64,000 bases of DNA from Clostridiales bacterium (GTDB lineage Bacteria > Bacillota > Clostridia > Christensenellales > Aristaeellaceae): NCBI GenBank assembly GCA_015056085.1, contig SVHA01000002.1:1-64000 (forward strand), written 5' to 3'. The notes under the pieces were generated by a model, which ran no database searches, was not told where the DNA came from, and saw only the letters and a list, made by a program, of their open reading frames with translations. Positions 54,466-63,772 of this stretch are shown here, one piece after another. Positions within the stretch are counted from its first letter, which is position 1; each line of letters opens with the position of its first letter. The position numbers were made by a program, and so were the translations under genes.

Positions 54466-54733
54466 CCCTCTTCCTTATAACGCATTCGGGAATTTTTGAG
54501 GGAAGAGGTAAGAGGGAATAGGGAAGAAGTTGTTTGCAAGGCTCGTCCTCTGTTTCTTCCATATATAGTGCTACTGACTGCAATCGCTTCAGGGGCAGGG
54601 GAGGAGCACCTCCTTTTGGGCTGCCCCAAAATGAGCATCAATCCGCCCAAATCAGCGCAGTTCCCGCCTTCAGGCAGAAATTGTCAGGATTGTTCTCTTT
54701 TTGTTTTTTGGGGTGACAAAGGGTGACAGACGG

Positions 54734-54768
54734 TTGACACAAAAATTGATGCATGGTACAATTGTACC
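54734..54768 (+). promoter_or_regulatory. Opp operon promoter with overlapping palindromic operator candidate
   Basis: TTGACA (54734-54739), 17 bp, TACAAT (54757-54762). The -10 lies inside the perfect 14-base palindrome GGTACAATTGTACC (54755-54768), a likely repressor site. The leader to the start is about 95 bases. Confidence 0.75.
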
Positions 54769-54862
54769 GTTCATACAGCGCTTTGCATGAAAATGCAGTT
54801 CTCACATTTTGGATGCAGAGCAGCTCGTTGAAAAGCAACAAATCAGAAAAGGAGAAAACATC

Positions 54863-57382
54863 ATGAGCAAGACCCTGAAGACCGTTGTCGCGTTTGTGCT
54901 GTGCCTGGCGATGTGCGCTTCTCTGTTCACCGCTTCCGCTGAACAGTATGTGCCCAAGCAGGCTGAGTATAACACGACTACCTCCGTGATGCCCAGCAAC
55001 TGGAACGAATTCACCTATGCGGACAACAATGACACTCAGATCATGAGCTACATTGGCTCCGCCTTCTTCGAGTATGACTACAAGTTCGAAGATGACAAGA
55101 AGTTCAACGACGACGGCTCCATCAACAAGGACGGCATCGTGGAAGGTGCTTACACCACCAACTACTCCGCTGCCACCAAGCTGGAAGACGTCACTGCTAC
55201 CGTCGACGCCAAGTGGGGCTACACCGACAAGCAGAAGGAAGAGGGCGGCTACGCCTGGAAGATCACCCTGCGTGACGACCTGAAGTGGGACGATGGCACC
55301 GCCATCACCGCAGAAGACTTCGTGTACTCCATGAAGGAACTGCTGGATCCTGCCTTCATGAACTTCCGTGCCAACACCTACTATGACACGCTGAAGATCA
55401 AGAACTCCAAGAGCTACTTCTTCAAGAACCAGGAAGGCACCTATGAGACCCTCGGTGCTCTGGGCTATGCCTCTGTGCAGGCTGCTCTGGATGCCGGCGA
55501 GACCGTCTACTGCAACATCTGGAACATGTGGGGCACCAAGGGCTACACCGATGCCAATGGCAACGAGTGCCCTGAGTACGTCACCGTGACCGATGAAACC
55601 GTCTACAGCAGCGCTGATGGTTCCGACTCCGCTTCTGGCGCTTTCCTGCTCAAGAACTACGGCGCCTACCTCGAGCCCGGTGCTGGCTACGACGCCACCA
55701 TCTACGTTGAGAACACCAACCGCGACATCGACTTCGAAGACGTTGGTATCTATGCCATCGCCGACGAGAATGCCGTCGTGGTCTGCCTGGACGTTGCCTA
55801 CGACTTCCTGAAGGAAGACGGCAGCCTGTCCGTGTGGGCTCCCTACTACTTCTCCAGCCTGCCCCTGGTCAAGAAGGATCTGTACGAGTCCTGCAAGATC
55901 GCTCCCGCTGCTGGCGCGACCCTGTGGACCTCCAACTACAACTCCTCTCTGGCTACCACTGCCAGCTGGGGTCCCTACAAGCTGGCCGAGTTCGAAGCCG
56001 GTTCCCACTACAAGCTCGTGAAGAACGAGAACTGGTACGGCTGGAACCTGGAACAGTACAAGAACCAGTACAACATCACCGCCATCAACTGCCGCAAGGT
56101 TGAAGAGTTCTCCACCAAGTGGATGGGCTTCCTGAACGGCACCTACGACGACGCTTCTCTGCAGACTGAAAACGTCGCCGAGTACCTGGATTCCAAGTAC
56201 GTCTACTTCACCTCCACCTCCACCGGCACCTTCGGCATGCAGCTGTTCTCTGACCTGTCTGTCCTGAAGGAGAGCGAGAACAACAACGGCATCCTGGCTA
56301 TCCAGGAATTCCGTCACGCTTTCAACCTGGCTCTGAATCGTAGCGACATCGTTGAGAAGATCTGGCCCGGCTCCGCTGTGCCCTGCTTCGGTCTGCTGAA
56401 CGTTGCTTACTACTATGACATCGAGAACTCTCCCGACCTGGAAGACGGTGGTCAGTATCGTAACACCACCACTGCCAAGGAAGGCATCCTGCGCGCCTAC
56501 GGCTACACCCAGGATGAAGACGGCCTCTGGACCTCCGGCGACCTGACCGGCCTGGATACCGAAGAAGCCTACGAGACCCTGACTGGCTACAACCCCGTGG
56601 TTGCCAAGGAAAAGATGAAGGATGCTATCGCTATCCTGCTGGCTGATCCTGAGTACTACGGCTACGACGCCACCAAGAACATCACCCTGGTGTATGGTTC
56701 TTCCTCCGACACCGACAAGCAGCGCTTCCGCGCCAGCTATCTGCAGGACGTCCTGGACGACCTGACTGCCGGCACCGAACTGGAAGACAAGATCGACGTT
56801 GTGTTTGACGCTTCCGCTGGCGCTCAGTGGGCTGAAGCTTTCCGTTCCGGCGACACCCAGATCGGCTTCGGCTATGGCTTCTCCGGCAACGCCTTCAACC
56901 CCTTCGACATCATCGGCGCCTTCGTCAACCCCGACGACGACCTGAACTACCATATGTACTGGGATACCTCCGCTATCCCCATGACCATGACCATGCCCGA
57001 GGGCGACTACGATGGCGCTGGTGAAGAAATCACCATGTCCGTCCAGAACTGGTTCTACTGCCTGAACAACCTGGCCGAGTCTGAGAATCAGCCCGTGGTC
57101 TACAACTGGGGCGCTGGCGATGCTCCCGTGGAAGTTCGCCTGATGATCCTGTCCGCTCTGGAAGAACTGACCATCAAGGAATCCCGTTCTGTCATGCTGA
57201 TCGCTGACGGCGGCGGATCCTTCCTGGGCGCCAAGTTCGCTTACTTCTCCGAAGATGAGCACACCTTCATGGGCTTCGGTGGCATGCGTTACATGGAAGT
57301 CGTTTACACCGACGCCGAGTGGGCTGATTTCGTCGCTGCCAACAACAACGACCTGTCCGCCGAGTACAAGAAGGCTGAGTAA
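54863..57382 (+). CDS. oppA: Oversized oligopeptide-type ABC transporter binding protein (SBP family 5)
   Basis: An 839-residue exported protein, against a usual 520-600 for the family. The signal peptide ends FTASA (about 26) with no proper lipobox. Family-5 traits are WKITLRDDLKWDDGTAITAEDFVYS and REFRHAFNLALNRSDIVEKIWPGS-like segments. A long insert (about 180-340) is rich in Tyr, Asp and Gly. AAAGGAG precedes ATG 54863. First gene of a five-gene operon; codon use is strongly biased, fitting high expression. Confidence 0.88.
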   Translation: MSKTLKTVVAFVLCLAMCASLFTASAEQYVPKQAEYNTTTSVMPSNWNEFTYADNNDTQIMSYIGSAFFEYDYKFEDDKKFNDDGSINKDGIVEGAYTTNYSAATKLEDVTATVDAKWGYTDKQKEEGGYAWKITLRDDLKWDDGTAITAEDFVYSMKELLDPAFMNFRANTYYDTLKIKNSKSYFFKNQEGTYETLGALGYASVQAALDAGETVYCNIWNMWGTKGYTDANGNECPEYVTVTDETVYSSADGSDSASGAFLLKNYGAYLEPGAGYDATIYVENTNRDIDFEDVGIYAIADENAVVVCLDVAYDFLKEDGSLSVWAPYYFSSLPLVKKDLYESCKIAPAAGATLWTSNYNSSLATTASWGPYKLAEFEAGSHYKLVKNENWYGWNLEQYKNQYNITAINCRKVEEFSTKWMGFLNGTYDDASLQTENVAEYLDSKYVYFTSTSTGTFGMQLFSDLSVLKESENNNGILAIQEFRHAFNLALNRSDIVEKIWPGSAVPCFGLLNVAYYYDIENSPDLEDGGQYRNTTTAKEGILRAYGYTQDEDGLWTSGDLTGLDTEEAYETLTGYNPVVAKEKMKDAIAILLADPEYYGYDATKNITLVYGSSSDTDKQRFRASYLQDVLDDLTAGTELEDKIDVVFDASAGAQWAEAFRSGDTQIGFGYGFSGNAFNPFDIIGAFVNPDDDLNYHMYWDTSAIPMTMTMPEGDYDGAGEEITMSVQNWFYCLNNLAESENQPVVYNWGAGDAPVEVRLMILSALEELTIKESRSVMLIADGGGSFLGAKFAYFSEDEHTFMGFGGMRYMEVVYTDAEWADFVAANNNDLSAEYKKAE

Positions 57383-57683
57383 TTCTTGATCCAATAGTTA
57401 CTTGGATTAAACGGTCACAAAGGGCGGTGGGCCTCTGGCTCACCGCCTGTTTGTGACAAATGGATTGCCATATCCTAATGCTTCCAAAAGTAGCAGTAAA
57501 AACTGGACTGTTACGAAGATGATCAATCCAAGCGACCGGTTTCATGGGCTGCATCAGCAGCTGTTTGGATGACTTTTTGAGTATCAGGCGATGGTGCCGC
57601 GAAAACCCCGCTGCGCCTGCAATCAGCTGCTTTCATGCTCAGACACTGTGAAGTGAGAAAAACTAAGCAGAGGAGAAAAACCT
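57383..57683. other. Long gap between oppA and oppB with attenuator-like hairpin
   Basis: GGCGGTG (57423-57429) pairs with CACCGCC (57441-57447), followed by TGTTTGTG. It probably stabilises the oppA message or partly ends transcription, common after binding-protein genes. The rest to 57683 contains no recognised feature. Confidence 0.55.
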
Positions 57684-58691
57684 ATGTATATGTTTAAATA
57701 CGTGTCGAAGCGCTTGGGTTTGATGTTGCTGACATTCAGCATCATCTTTACGATGTGCTTTGTACTGATCAAGCTTCTGCCCATCCCCACCACGGCGCTT
57801 CCCGGCCAGGATCAGGAAGTCGTGATGAAGACCCTGGAGGGTCGTGGTTGGATTACCAACATCAAGGAAGGTTCCAACGGCGTTTGGAGCTACGACCGTG
57901 TGCCGATCATGCTGCAGTTCGGCAATTACCTCTCGAGAATCTTCACCAAGGGCGATTTCGGCATCGCCACTACCTACGGTGAGTATCTCAACATGGATCT
58001 GTGGGAGGTCTTCGTCAATCATCTGCCGCCCACCATCCTCATCAACATCTATTCCACGCTGATCGGTGTGCCGATCGGCCTTGCTCTGGGCATCATTGCC
58101 GCTCTGAAGAAGAACAAGTGGCAGGACCAGGTCATCAACATCATCATTATTTTGCTCATTTCCTTCCCTTCGATTGTTCTTGCACTGCTGATTCAGTATG
58201 TGTTCTGCTTTAAATTGGGCTGGTTCCCGCTGACAATGTCGGTCAGCAATGAATATTTCACCTGGCCCGTCTTCCGCTCCATGCTGCCCGCTGTGTTCGC
58301 CCTGTGTCTGGGCTCCATCGCCGGCTATGCCCGTTATACCCGTGCAGAGCTGTCCGAGGTCCTCACCGGCGAGTTTATGCTGCTGGCACGCACCAAGGGC
58401 CTGACCAAGCGGCAGGCGATTTATCGTCATGCCATGCGTAACTCCATGGTTGTCATTTTCCCCTCCATTCTGTCTGAGTTCGTCTCCGTGCTCTCCGGCT
58501 CTCTGATCATTGAAAAAATGTTCGGCATCAACGGCGTGGGCGGTCTGTACCTGAACTCCATCACCTTCCAGGATTATGACTTCTTCATGTTGCTGTCTGG
58601 CTTTTACACCCTGGTCAGCCTGACCGCCGGTATCGTCATCGATATCAGCTATGGCTTCATTGACCCGAGAATCAGAATGGGAGCGAAGTAA
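57684..58691 (+). CDS. oppB: Peptide ABC transporter permease, OppB/DppB type
   Basis: A 335-residue permease with six helices, starting MYMFKYVSKRLGLMLLTFSI. The EAA loop LLARTKGLTKRQAIYRHAMRNSM is typical. Length is near normal (305-340), with a modest loop insert after helix 1. AGAGGAG precedes the ATG. Confidence 0.92.
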   Translation: MYMFKYVSKRLGLMLLTFSIIFTMCFVLIKLLPIPTTALPGQDQEVVMKTLEGRGWITNIKEGSNGVWSYDRVPIMLQFGNYLSRIFTKGDFGIATTYGEYLNMDLWEVFVNHLPPTILINIYSTLIGVPIGLALGIIAALKKNKWQDQVINIIIILLISFPSIVLALLIQYVFCFKLGWFPLTMSVSNEYFTWPVFRSMLPAVFALCLGSIAGYARYTRAELSEVLTGEFMLLARTKGLTKRQAIYRHAMRNSMVVIFPSILSEFVSVLSGSLIIEKMFGINGVGGLYLNSITFQDYDFFMLLSGFYTLVSLTAGIVIDISYGFIDPRIRMGAK

Positions 58692-58693
58692 TT

Positions 58694-60274
58694 ATGGAAA
58701 ATAATACGCGTAATATTCCCATTGAGAAATTCAAATTTGCCCATCGGAACGACTTGCTGCATGACAGCAAGTTTGAAACCAAGCCCGTCAGTTATTTCCA
58801 GGGCGCCTTCAAGCGCTTCAGCAAGAACAAGGGCGCTGTGGTGGGCGGCGTGGTCATCGCTGTGCTGGTGCTGTTCGCTATTCTCGCTCCCTTCTTCACG
58901 CCCTTCCGTCCTGCCTACTACGACATGGTGTATGCCTATGTCTATCCCAAGCTGGACGTCTTCGCCGAGAACGACATTCCTTTCTGGGATGGCTGCAAGA
59001 CGAAGAGCACCAACAAGATTGGGTACCTCAAGGACGTGGCCCTGGCCGCTGAAACCGGCCGTGAGGTCATCAAAAACAACGAGGTTGAAATCAGCGAGGA
59101 CGGCTCTGTCTACACGTACCGCTACGACACCTACTACGGTGTGGGCTTTGGTAAGTACAAGACCATCTCCCTGCAGGAATTCCAGGATATCCAGGAGTAT
59201 CAGCTCCGCACGGGGCGTCAGGTGCTCTATCCCGTGGTGAAGTTCTCTGAACGTCCTACCATGGAAAAGAACAAGTACGACGCCAACATCTACTACGAGG
59301 TCAAAAACAAGAAGAAGTCCACGCTGGAGCCCAAGCTGGACGATGAAGGCAACATCATCCCCAACTACTGGAGATATGAAGACGGCAAGGCCAGCTCCAC
59401 CATTCCTGAGTACAACTCCCTGCGCATTGAAGGCGAGGATGGCATCCAGGAAGACGGCAAGACGTACTACTACGCCTATGGCCGCAAGGTGGACGGCGGC
59501 GTGGAAGTCCGTGCTGAGTATTACGAATACTACACCTATCAGCACACCGAAGTGAAGAAGGACGGCATCGCCGAGCCCAGCTTCATCTTCGGCACCACCC
59601 AGACCGGTAAGGACATCTTTGCCTGCCTGGCCTACGGCGCACGCTTCTCCTTCGTCTTTGCAACGATCGTTGCGCTGGCTAACTTCATTGTCGGCGTCAT
59701 CTGGGGTTCCATCTCCGGCTATTGCGGCGGCAAGATCGACCTGTGCATGGAGCGCTTCGCTGAAATTCTCGGCTCCGTGCCCAGCATGATCGTCATCACC
59801 CTGTTGAAGTACCACATGGGCGCCACCAGTCAGACGCTGGTGCTGTTCATAGCGTTCTTCGCAACGGGCTGGATTGGCATGGCCGGCAGAACCCGTATGC
59901 AGTTCTACCGCTTCAAGAACCAGGAATATGTGCTGGCTGCACGGACGCTGGGCGCCCGCGACTCCCGCATCATGTTCAAGCACATCCTGCCCAATGGCCT
60001 GGGCACCATCGTTACCAGCGTGGCACTGGTCATCCCCTCGATGATCTACTCCGAAACCAGCCTGTCTTATCTGGGTATCATCAATCTGGAAGCCGGCGAC
60101 ACCACTTCTGTGGGTACCCTGATTGCGGCTGGCCAACAGTCCATCATGGCTGATGCAGCCTATGTTGCGCTGTTCCCCTGCCTGTTCCTGATTCTTTTGA
60201 TGCTTAGCTTCAACCTGTTCGGTAACGGATTGCGCGACGCATTCAATCCTTCTCTGAGAGGAACGGAGGATTAA
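58694..60274 (+). CDS. oppC: Peptide ABC transporter permease OppC type with about 220-residue extracytoplasmic insertion
   Basis: A 526-residue permease, against about 290-310 for ordinary OppC. The N-terminal cytoplasmic stretch and helix 1 (about 47-68) are normal. The usual short loop to FGTDxxGRD-I is replaced by residues about 72-298, rich in Tyr, Lys, Asp and Glu, before FGTTQTGKDIF (299). The last 228 residues are a standard permease core with EYVLAARTLGARDSRIMFKHILPN. Starts two bases after oppB. Confidence 0.9.
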   Translation: MENNTRNIPIEKFKFAHRNDLLHDSKFETKPVSYFQGAFKRFSKNKGAVVGGVVIAVLVLFAILAPFFTPFRPAYYDMVYAYVYPKLDVFAENDIPFWDGCKTKSTNKIGYLKDVALAAETGREVIKNNEVEISEDGSVYTYRYDTYYGVGFGKYKTISLQEFQDIQEYQLRTGRQVLYPVVKFSERPTMEKNKYDANIYYEVKNKKKSTLEPKLDDEGNIIPNYWRYEDGKASSTIPEYNSLRIEGEDGIQEDGKTYYYAYGRKVDGGVEVRAEYYEYYTYQHTEVKKDGIAEPSFIFGTTQTGKDIFACLAYGARFSFVFATIVALANFIVGVIWGSISGYCGGKIDLCMERFAEILGSVPSMIVITLLKYHMGATSQTLVLFIAFFATGWIGMAGRTRMQFYRFKNQEYVLAARTLGARDSRIMFKHILPNGLGTIVTSVALVIPSMIYSETSLSYLGIINLEAGDTTSVGTLIAAGQQSIMADAAYVALFPCLFLILLMLSFNLFGNGLRDAFNPSLRGTED

Positions 60275-60276
60275 GC

Positions 60277-62508
60277 ATGAATAAAGAGATTAAACTTTCC
60301 GTCAACGATCTGAAGGTTTCCTTCCGCACGGACGCCGGCAAGGTGCAGGCTGTGCGCAACATCTCCTTCGATCTGTATAAGGGCGAGACCCTGGCCATCG
60401 TCGGCGAGTCCGGCTCCGGCAAGTCTGTCACCTCCAAGGCCATCATGGGCATTTCCGCCGGCAACTCCATCTACGAGGGCGGCGAAATCCTCTACGACGG
60501 CCAGGACCTGACCCGTATCCCTGAGGAAGAGATGCACAAGTTGCGTGGCGACAAAATCGCCATGATCTTCCAGGATCCCCTGTCTTCCCTCAACCCCATC
60601 ATGCGCATCGGCAAGCAGATCACCGAAGCCATGCTGCTCAAGAACAAGGCCAACCGCAAGGAAGGCCGCACCACCTTCAACAAGACCCTGGCACTGCTGT
60701 CCGAGACGATCAAGAAGGCCCTGGCGGCCAATCCGCAGTCCGGTGTGACCAATGCGGATGTGGACAAGTACATCAAGACCTTTGATGACTTCAACATCCA
60801 GGCCATCAAGCTGGAAAACAGCTACAATGCCGCCCGCACTGCTGCTGAAGAAATGATCGCCGCCATTGAAGACCTGCTCTTCATGACGGAAAAGAAGCAG
60901 AAGGTCGATACGGTGGCTTCCCTGGACCTGATCAAGAACAGGCTCAAGGTCATCAACGACAAGTACTTCACCTCCGGCCAGGAGGACGTCCTCAAGGCAC
61001 ACGTTGCCGCTGTGGATGCCGTGGCCCGTGAAGAGCGCTCCAAGGTCACTGCGCTTGACTTCGTCAAGAAGGTGGCTGGCGCCGGCGGATACAGGAAGGA
61101 AGCATCTCCCGAGACGGTTGACGCCATGAAGGAACTGGAAAAGACTGCCCAGGAACTGCTGGCCCGTCCCCAGTACAACTTCTTCCGCATCGGCTACTAT
61201 GTGATGAAGCATCCTGCTGAAGACCTGAGCCAGATGCCCGCTGAAGAAGCCAACGAAATGGCCCTGAAGTTCCTCAAGGAAGACTTCATTGATTCCTTCA
61301 TGGAGCTTGTCAAGCTGGCGGTGCAGTTCTCCTTTGACAAGACCAACGAGAACAAGAAGGTCGCAATCCGTGAACTGGAAAGCGCCATCCAGTTCTTCAA
61401 GGCTGGCAATTTCACCGCTCAGGACGCCGAAAAGCACAGCAAGCACATCATTTCCTGCGTGAGCGCTGCCATCGATCCTCTGGCTATTGTCAAGGATAAC
61501 GTGGCCTACACCTTCGGCAGCACGCTGGAAAACGCCGTGGACAAGTACTTCTTCTACATCAAGAATAACCCCAAGGAAGAAGCCCGTTTTGCCCGTCAGA
61601 CGGCACAGCGCGAGAAGCTGCTGGCCCGGGGCAAGAAGGTGGAGTGGAAGATCGTTCCCAAGTCCGTCATCGCTCCCGAGGTGCAGATTGAGGCCATCGC
61701 CTCCATCATGACCCGTGTGAAGACCAAGTTCGAGGCCGATATCGCTGCGGCTGGCAAGTTCGATGCCGATCAGCGCTGCCTGGACATCATCGACTTCCTC
61801 AAGGAAAAGGCTTCCCAGATCGTTTATACCCTCACCAAGCGGATCGCCAAGGAAAAGGCCATCAAGCTCATGGAAGAGGTGGGCATCCCCGAGGCCCGCA
61901 TCCGTTACCGGCAGTATCCCTTCGAGTTCTCCGGCGGTATGCGTCAGCGCATCGTGATCGCCATCGCTCTGTCTGCCAACCCTGACGTGCTCATCTGCGA
62001 CGAGCCCACCACGGCTCTGGACGTGACCATTCAGGCCCAGATTCTGGAACTGATCAACCGTCTGAAGAAGGAGCGCAACCTCTCCATCATTTTCATCACC
62101 CATGACCTGGGCGTGGTGGCCAACATGGCTGACCGCATCGCTGTGATGTACGCCGGCAAGATCGTGGAATACGGCACGGCTGAAGAGGTCTTCTATGATC
62201 CTCAGCATCCCTACACCTGGGCGCTGCTGTCCTCCATGCCTGACCTGGACACCAACGAGAAGCTGGACGCCATCCCCGGCACGCCTCCCAACATGATCTA
62301 TCCCCCGGTGGGCGACGCCTTTGCCGAGAGAAGCAAGTACGCCATGGAGATCGACTACGAGATGCAGCCGCCCATGTTCGAAGTTTCTCCCACGCATTAC
62401 GCTGCCACCTGGCTGCTCCATCCCAACGCACCCAAGGTGGAAATGCCCAAGATCATCACCGAGCGCATCCGCCGCATGAAAGAAAGGGGGTCCGACCATG
62501 CAGAATAA
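60277..62508 (+). CDS. oppD: Peptide ABC transporter ATPase OppD type with about 390-residue insertion
   Basis: A 743-residue ATPase, more than twice the usual 320-340. Walker A GESGSGKS (43-50) and Q-loop FQDP (98-101) are normal. About 390 predicted helical residues (about 125-515) interrupt the helical subdomain before the normal EEVGIPEARIRYRQYPFEFSGG segment. Signature SGGMRQR starts at 552, Walker B ICDEPTTALD, His switch FITHD, and the C-terminal HPYTWALLSSMP region are intact. GGAGG precedes ATG 60277. Overlaps oppF by 11 bases. Confidence 0.92.
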   Translation: MNKEIKLSVNDLKVSFRTDAGKVQAVRNISFDLYKGETLAIVGESGSGKSVTSKAIMGISAGNSIYEGGEILYDGQDLTRIPEEEMHKLRGDKIAMIFQDPLSSLNPIMRIGKQITEAMLLKNKANRKEGRTTFNKTLALLSETIKKALAANPQSGVTNADVDKYIKTFDDFNIQAIKLENSYNAARTAAEEMIAAIEDLLFMTEKKQKVDTVASLDLIKNRLKVINDKYFTSGQEDVLKAHVAAVDAVAREERSKVTALDFVKKVAGAGGYRKEASPETVDAMKELEKTAQELLARPQYNFFRIGYYVMKHPAEDLSQMPAEEANEMALKFLKEDFIDSFMELVKLAVQFSFDKTNENKKVAIRELESAIQFFKAGNFTAQDAEKHSKHIISCVSAAIDPLAIVKDNVAYTFGSTLENAVDKYFFYIKNNPKEEARFARQTAQREKLLARGKKVEWKIVPKSVIAPEVQIEAIASIMTRVKTKFEADIAAAGKFDADQRCLDIIDFLKEKASQIVYTLTKRIAKEKAIKLMEEVGIPEARIRYRQYPFEFSGGMRQRIVIAIALSANPDVLICDEPTTALDVTIQAQILELINRLKKERNLSIIFITHDLGVVANMADRIAVMYAGKIVEYGTAEEVFYDPQHPYTWALLSSMPDLDTNEKLDAIPGTPPNMIYPPVGDAFAERSKYAMEIDYEMQPPMFEVSPTHYAATWLLHPNAPKVEMPKIITERIRRMKERGSDHAE

Positions 62509-63754
62509 TGAAGTGTTGCTGAAGGTGGACCACCTTTGCCAGTATTTCAAGCTGGGCCGCAAGGACCTCAAGGCCGTGGATGACGTGTGCTTCGAGATCA
62601 AGAAGGGCGAATCCTTCGGTCTGGTGGGCGAATCCGGCTGCGGCAAGACCACCACTGGCCGCTCCATCATCAAGCTCTACAACATTACCTCCGGTAACGT
62701 GTACTTCAAGGGTGAAAGAGTCGGCGCCGGCATCCGCTCCTATCAGGACGCCATCCGCAAGGCCCGCACCGAAGCCTCTGAGAAGATCAAGGCGCTCCGT
62801 GCCGAGGCTGCTGCCGATGAATCCCGCAAGGCTGAAATTCAGGACGAGATCAAGCAGATCAATGCCAATCTTCACGCCGTTGTGGAAGAGAATCGTGCCC
62901 TGATCCGTGGCGCCAAGTCCAACACCAAGGACGTGGACAAGCGGTATGTGGGCACCCTGCTCAAGGCGCTGGAAGCGGAGTATGCCGAGAAGTTCGACAA
63001 TGCCGCCAACAACCCCGATGAACTGGCTGCCCTGAAGAAGGAATACAAAAACCGCTGCCGTGTGGCCAAGAAGAGCAAGCTCATCACCCAGATTCAGATG
63101 ATCTTCCAGGACCCCATCGCTTCTCTTGACCCCCGTATGACCGTCCGTGACATCATTGCGGAAGGTCTGGTGATCAAGGGCATTACCGATCAGGCGTACA
63201 TCAACGAGAAGGTCTACGAGATTCTGGAAATGGTCGGCCTGGTGCGTGAGCACGCAGACCGCTATCCCCATGAGTTCTCCGGCGGCCAGCGTCAGCGCAT
63301 CGGCATCGCCCGTGCTGTCATCATGGAGCCCGAGATGATCATCGCCGACGAGCCCGTTTCCGCACTGGACGTGTCCATTCAGGCGCAGGTTATCAACCTG
63401 CTCAACGACCTGCGGGAACGCCTGGGCCTGACCATCCTGTTCATCGCTCACGATCTGTCTGTCGTCAAGTACTTCTCCGACCGCATTGGCGTGATGTACT
63501 TCGGCAAGATGGTGGAACTGGCGGATTCTGACGAGCTGTTCAAGAATCCCCTGCATCCCTACACCAAGTCCCTGCTGTCTGCTATTCCTCTGCCCGACCC
63601 GGTGTACGAGAAGCAGCGCACGAGAATCATCTACAACCCCATTGCGGAGCATGACTACTCCGTGGACGCTCCCTCCTTCCGTGAGGTGGCCCCGGGCCAT
63701 TTCGTGCAGTGCAACGATGCTGAAGAAGCAAAGTATAAGCAGCAGCTCAAGTAA
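62498..63754 (+). CDS. oppF: Peptide ABC transporter ATPase OppF type with coiled-coil insertion
   Basis: A 418-residue ATPase against about 310-330 in typical OppF. Walker A GESGCGKTT (44-52) and Q-loop FQDP (203-206) are separated by an extra stretch of about 105 residues (about 80-190) rich in Ala, Glu, Lys and Arg, likely a helical hairpin (KARTEASEKIKALRAEAA). Signature SGGQRQRIGIARAV, IADEPVSALD, and AHDLSVV are intact. AAAGGGG precedes ATG 62498. Confidence 0.92.
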   Translation: MQNNEVLLKVDHLCQYFKLGRKDLKAVDDVCFEIKKGESFGLVGESGCGKTTTGRSIIKLYNITSGNVYFKGERVGAGIRSYQDAIRKARTEASEKIKALRAEAAADESRKAEIQDEIKQINANLHAVVEENRALIRGAKSNTKDVDKRYVGTLLKALEAEYAEKFDNAANNPDELAALKKEYKNRCRVAKKSKLITQIQMIFQDPIASLDPRMTVRDIIAEGLVIKGITDQAYINEKVYEILEMVGLVREHADRYPHEFSGGQRQRIGIARAVIMEPEMIIADEPVSALDVSIQAQVINLLNDLRERLGLTILFIAHDLSVVKYFSDRIGVMYFGKMVELADSDELFKNPLHPYTKSLLSAIPLPDPVYEKQRTRIIYNPIAEHDYSVDAPSFREVAPGHFVQCNDAEEAKYKQQLK

Positions 63755-63772
63755 CAGGACGGTTGTGTAACG

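Larger units (their letters stand above)
54422..54862. other. Region between tRNA-Thr and the Opp operon
   Basis: Starts with the tRNA terminator. The first 19 bases after the tRNA recur inverted at 54481-54500 (CGCATTCGGGAATTTTTGAG), so a larger stem can form around the terminator. From 54500 to 54715 I see no gene or motif. The OppA promoter ends the region. Confidence 0.6.

Noticed and set aside
54638-57394. A 918-codon open frame on the minus strand opposite oppA, and similar long antisense frames opposite glgP, oppD, guaB and others.
   Set aside because: They mirror genes with clear motifs. High GC at third codon positions leaves few stops in the opposite strand. None has recognisable domains or a convincing ribosome-binding site.
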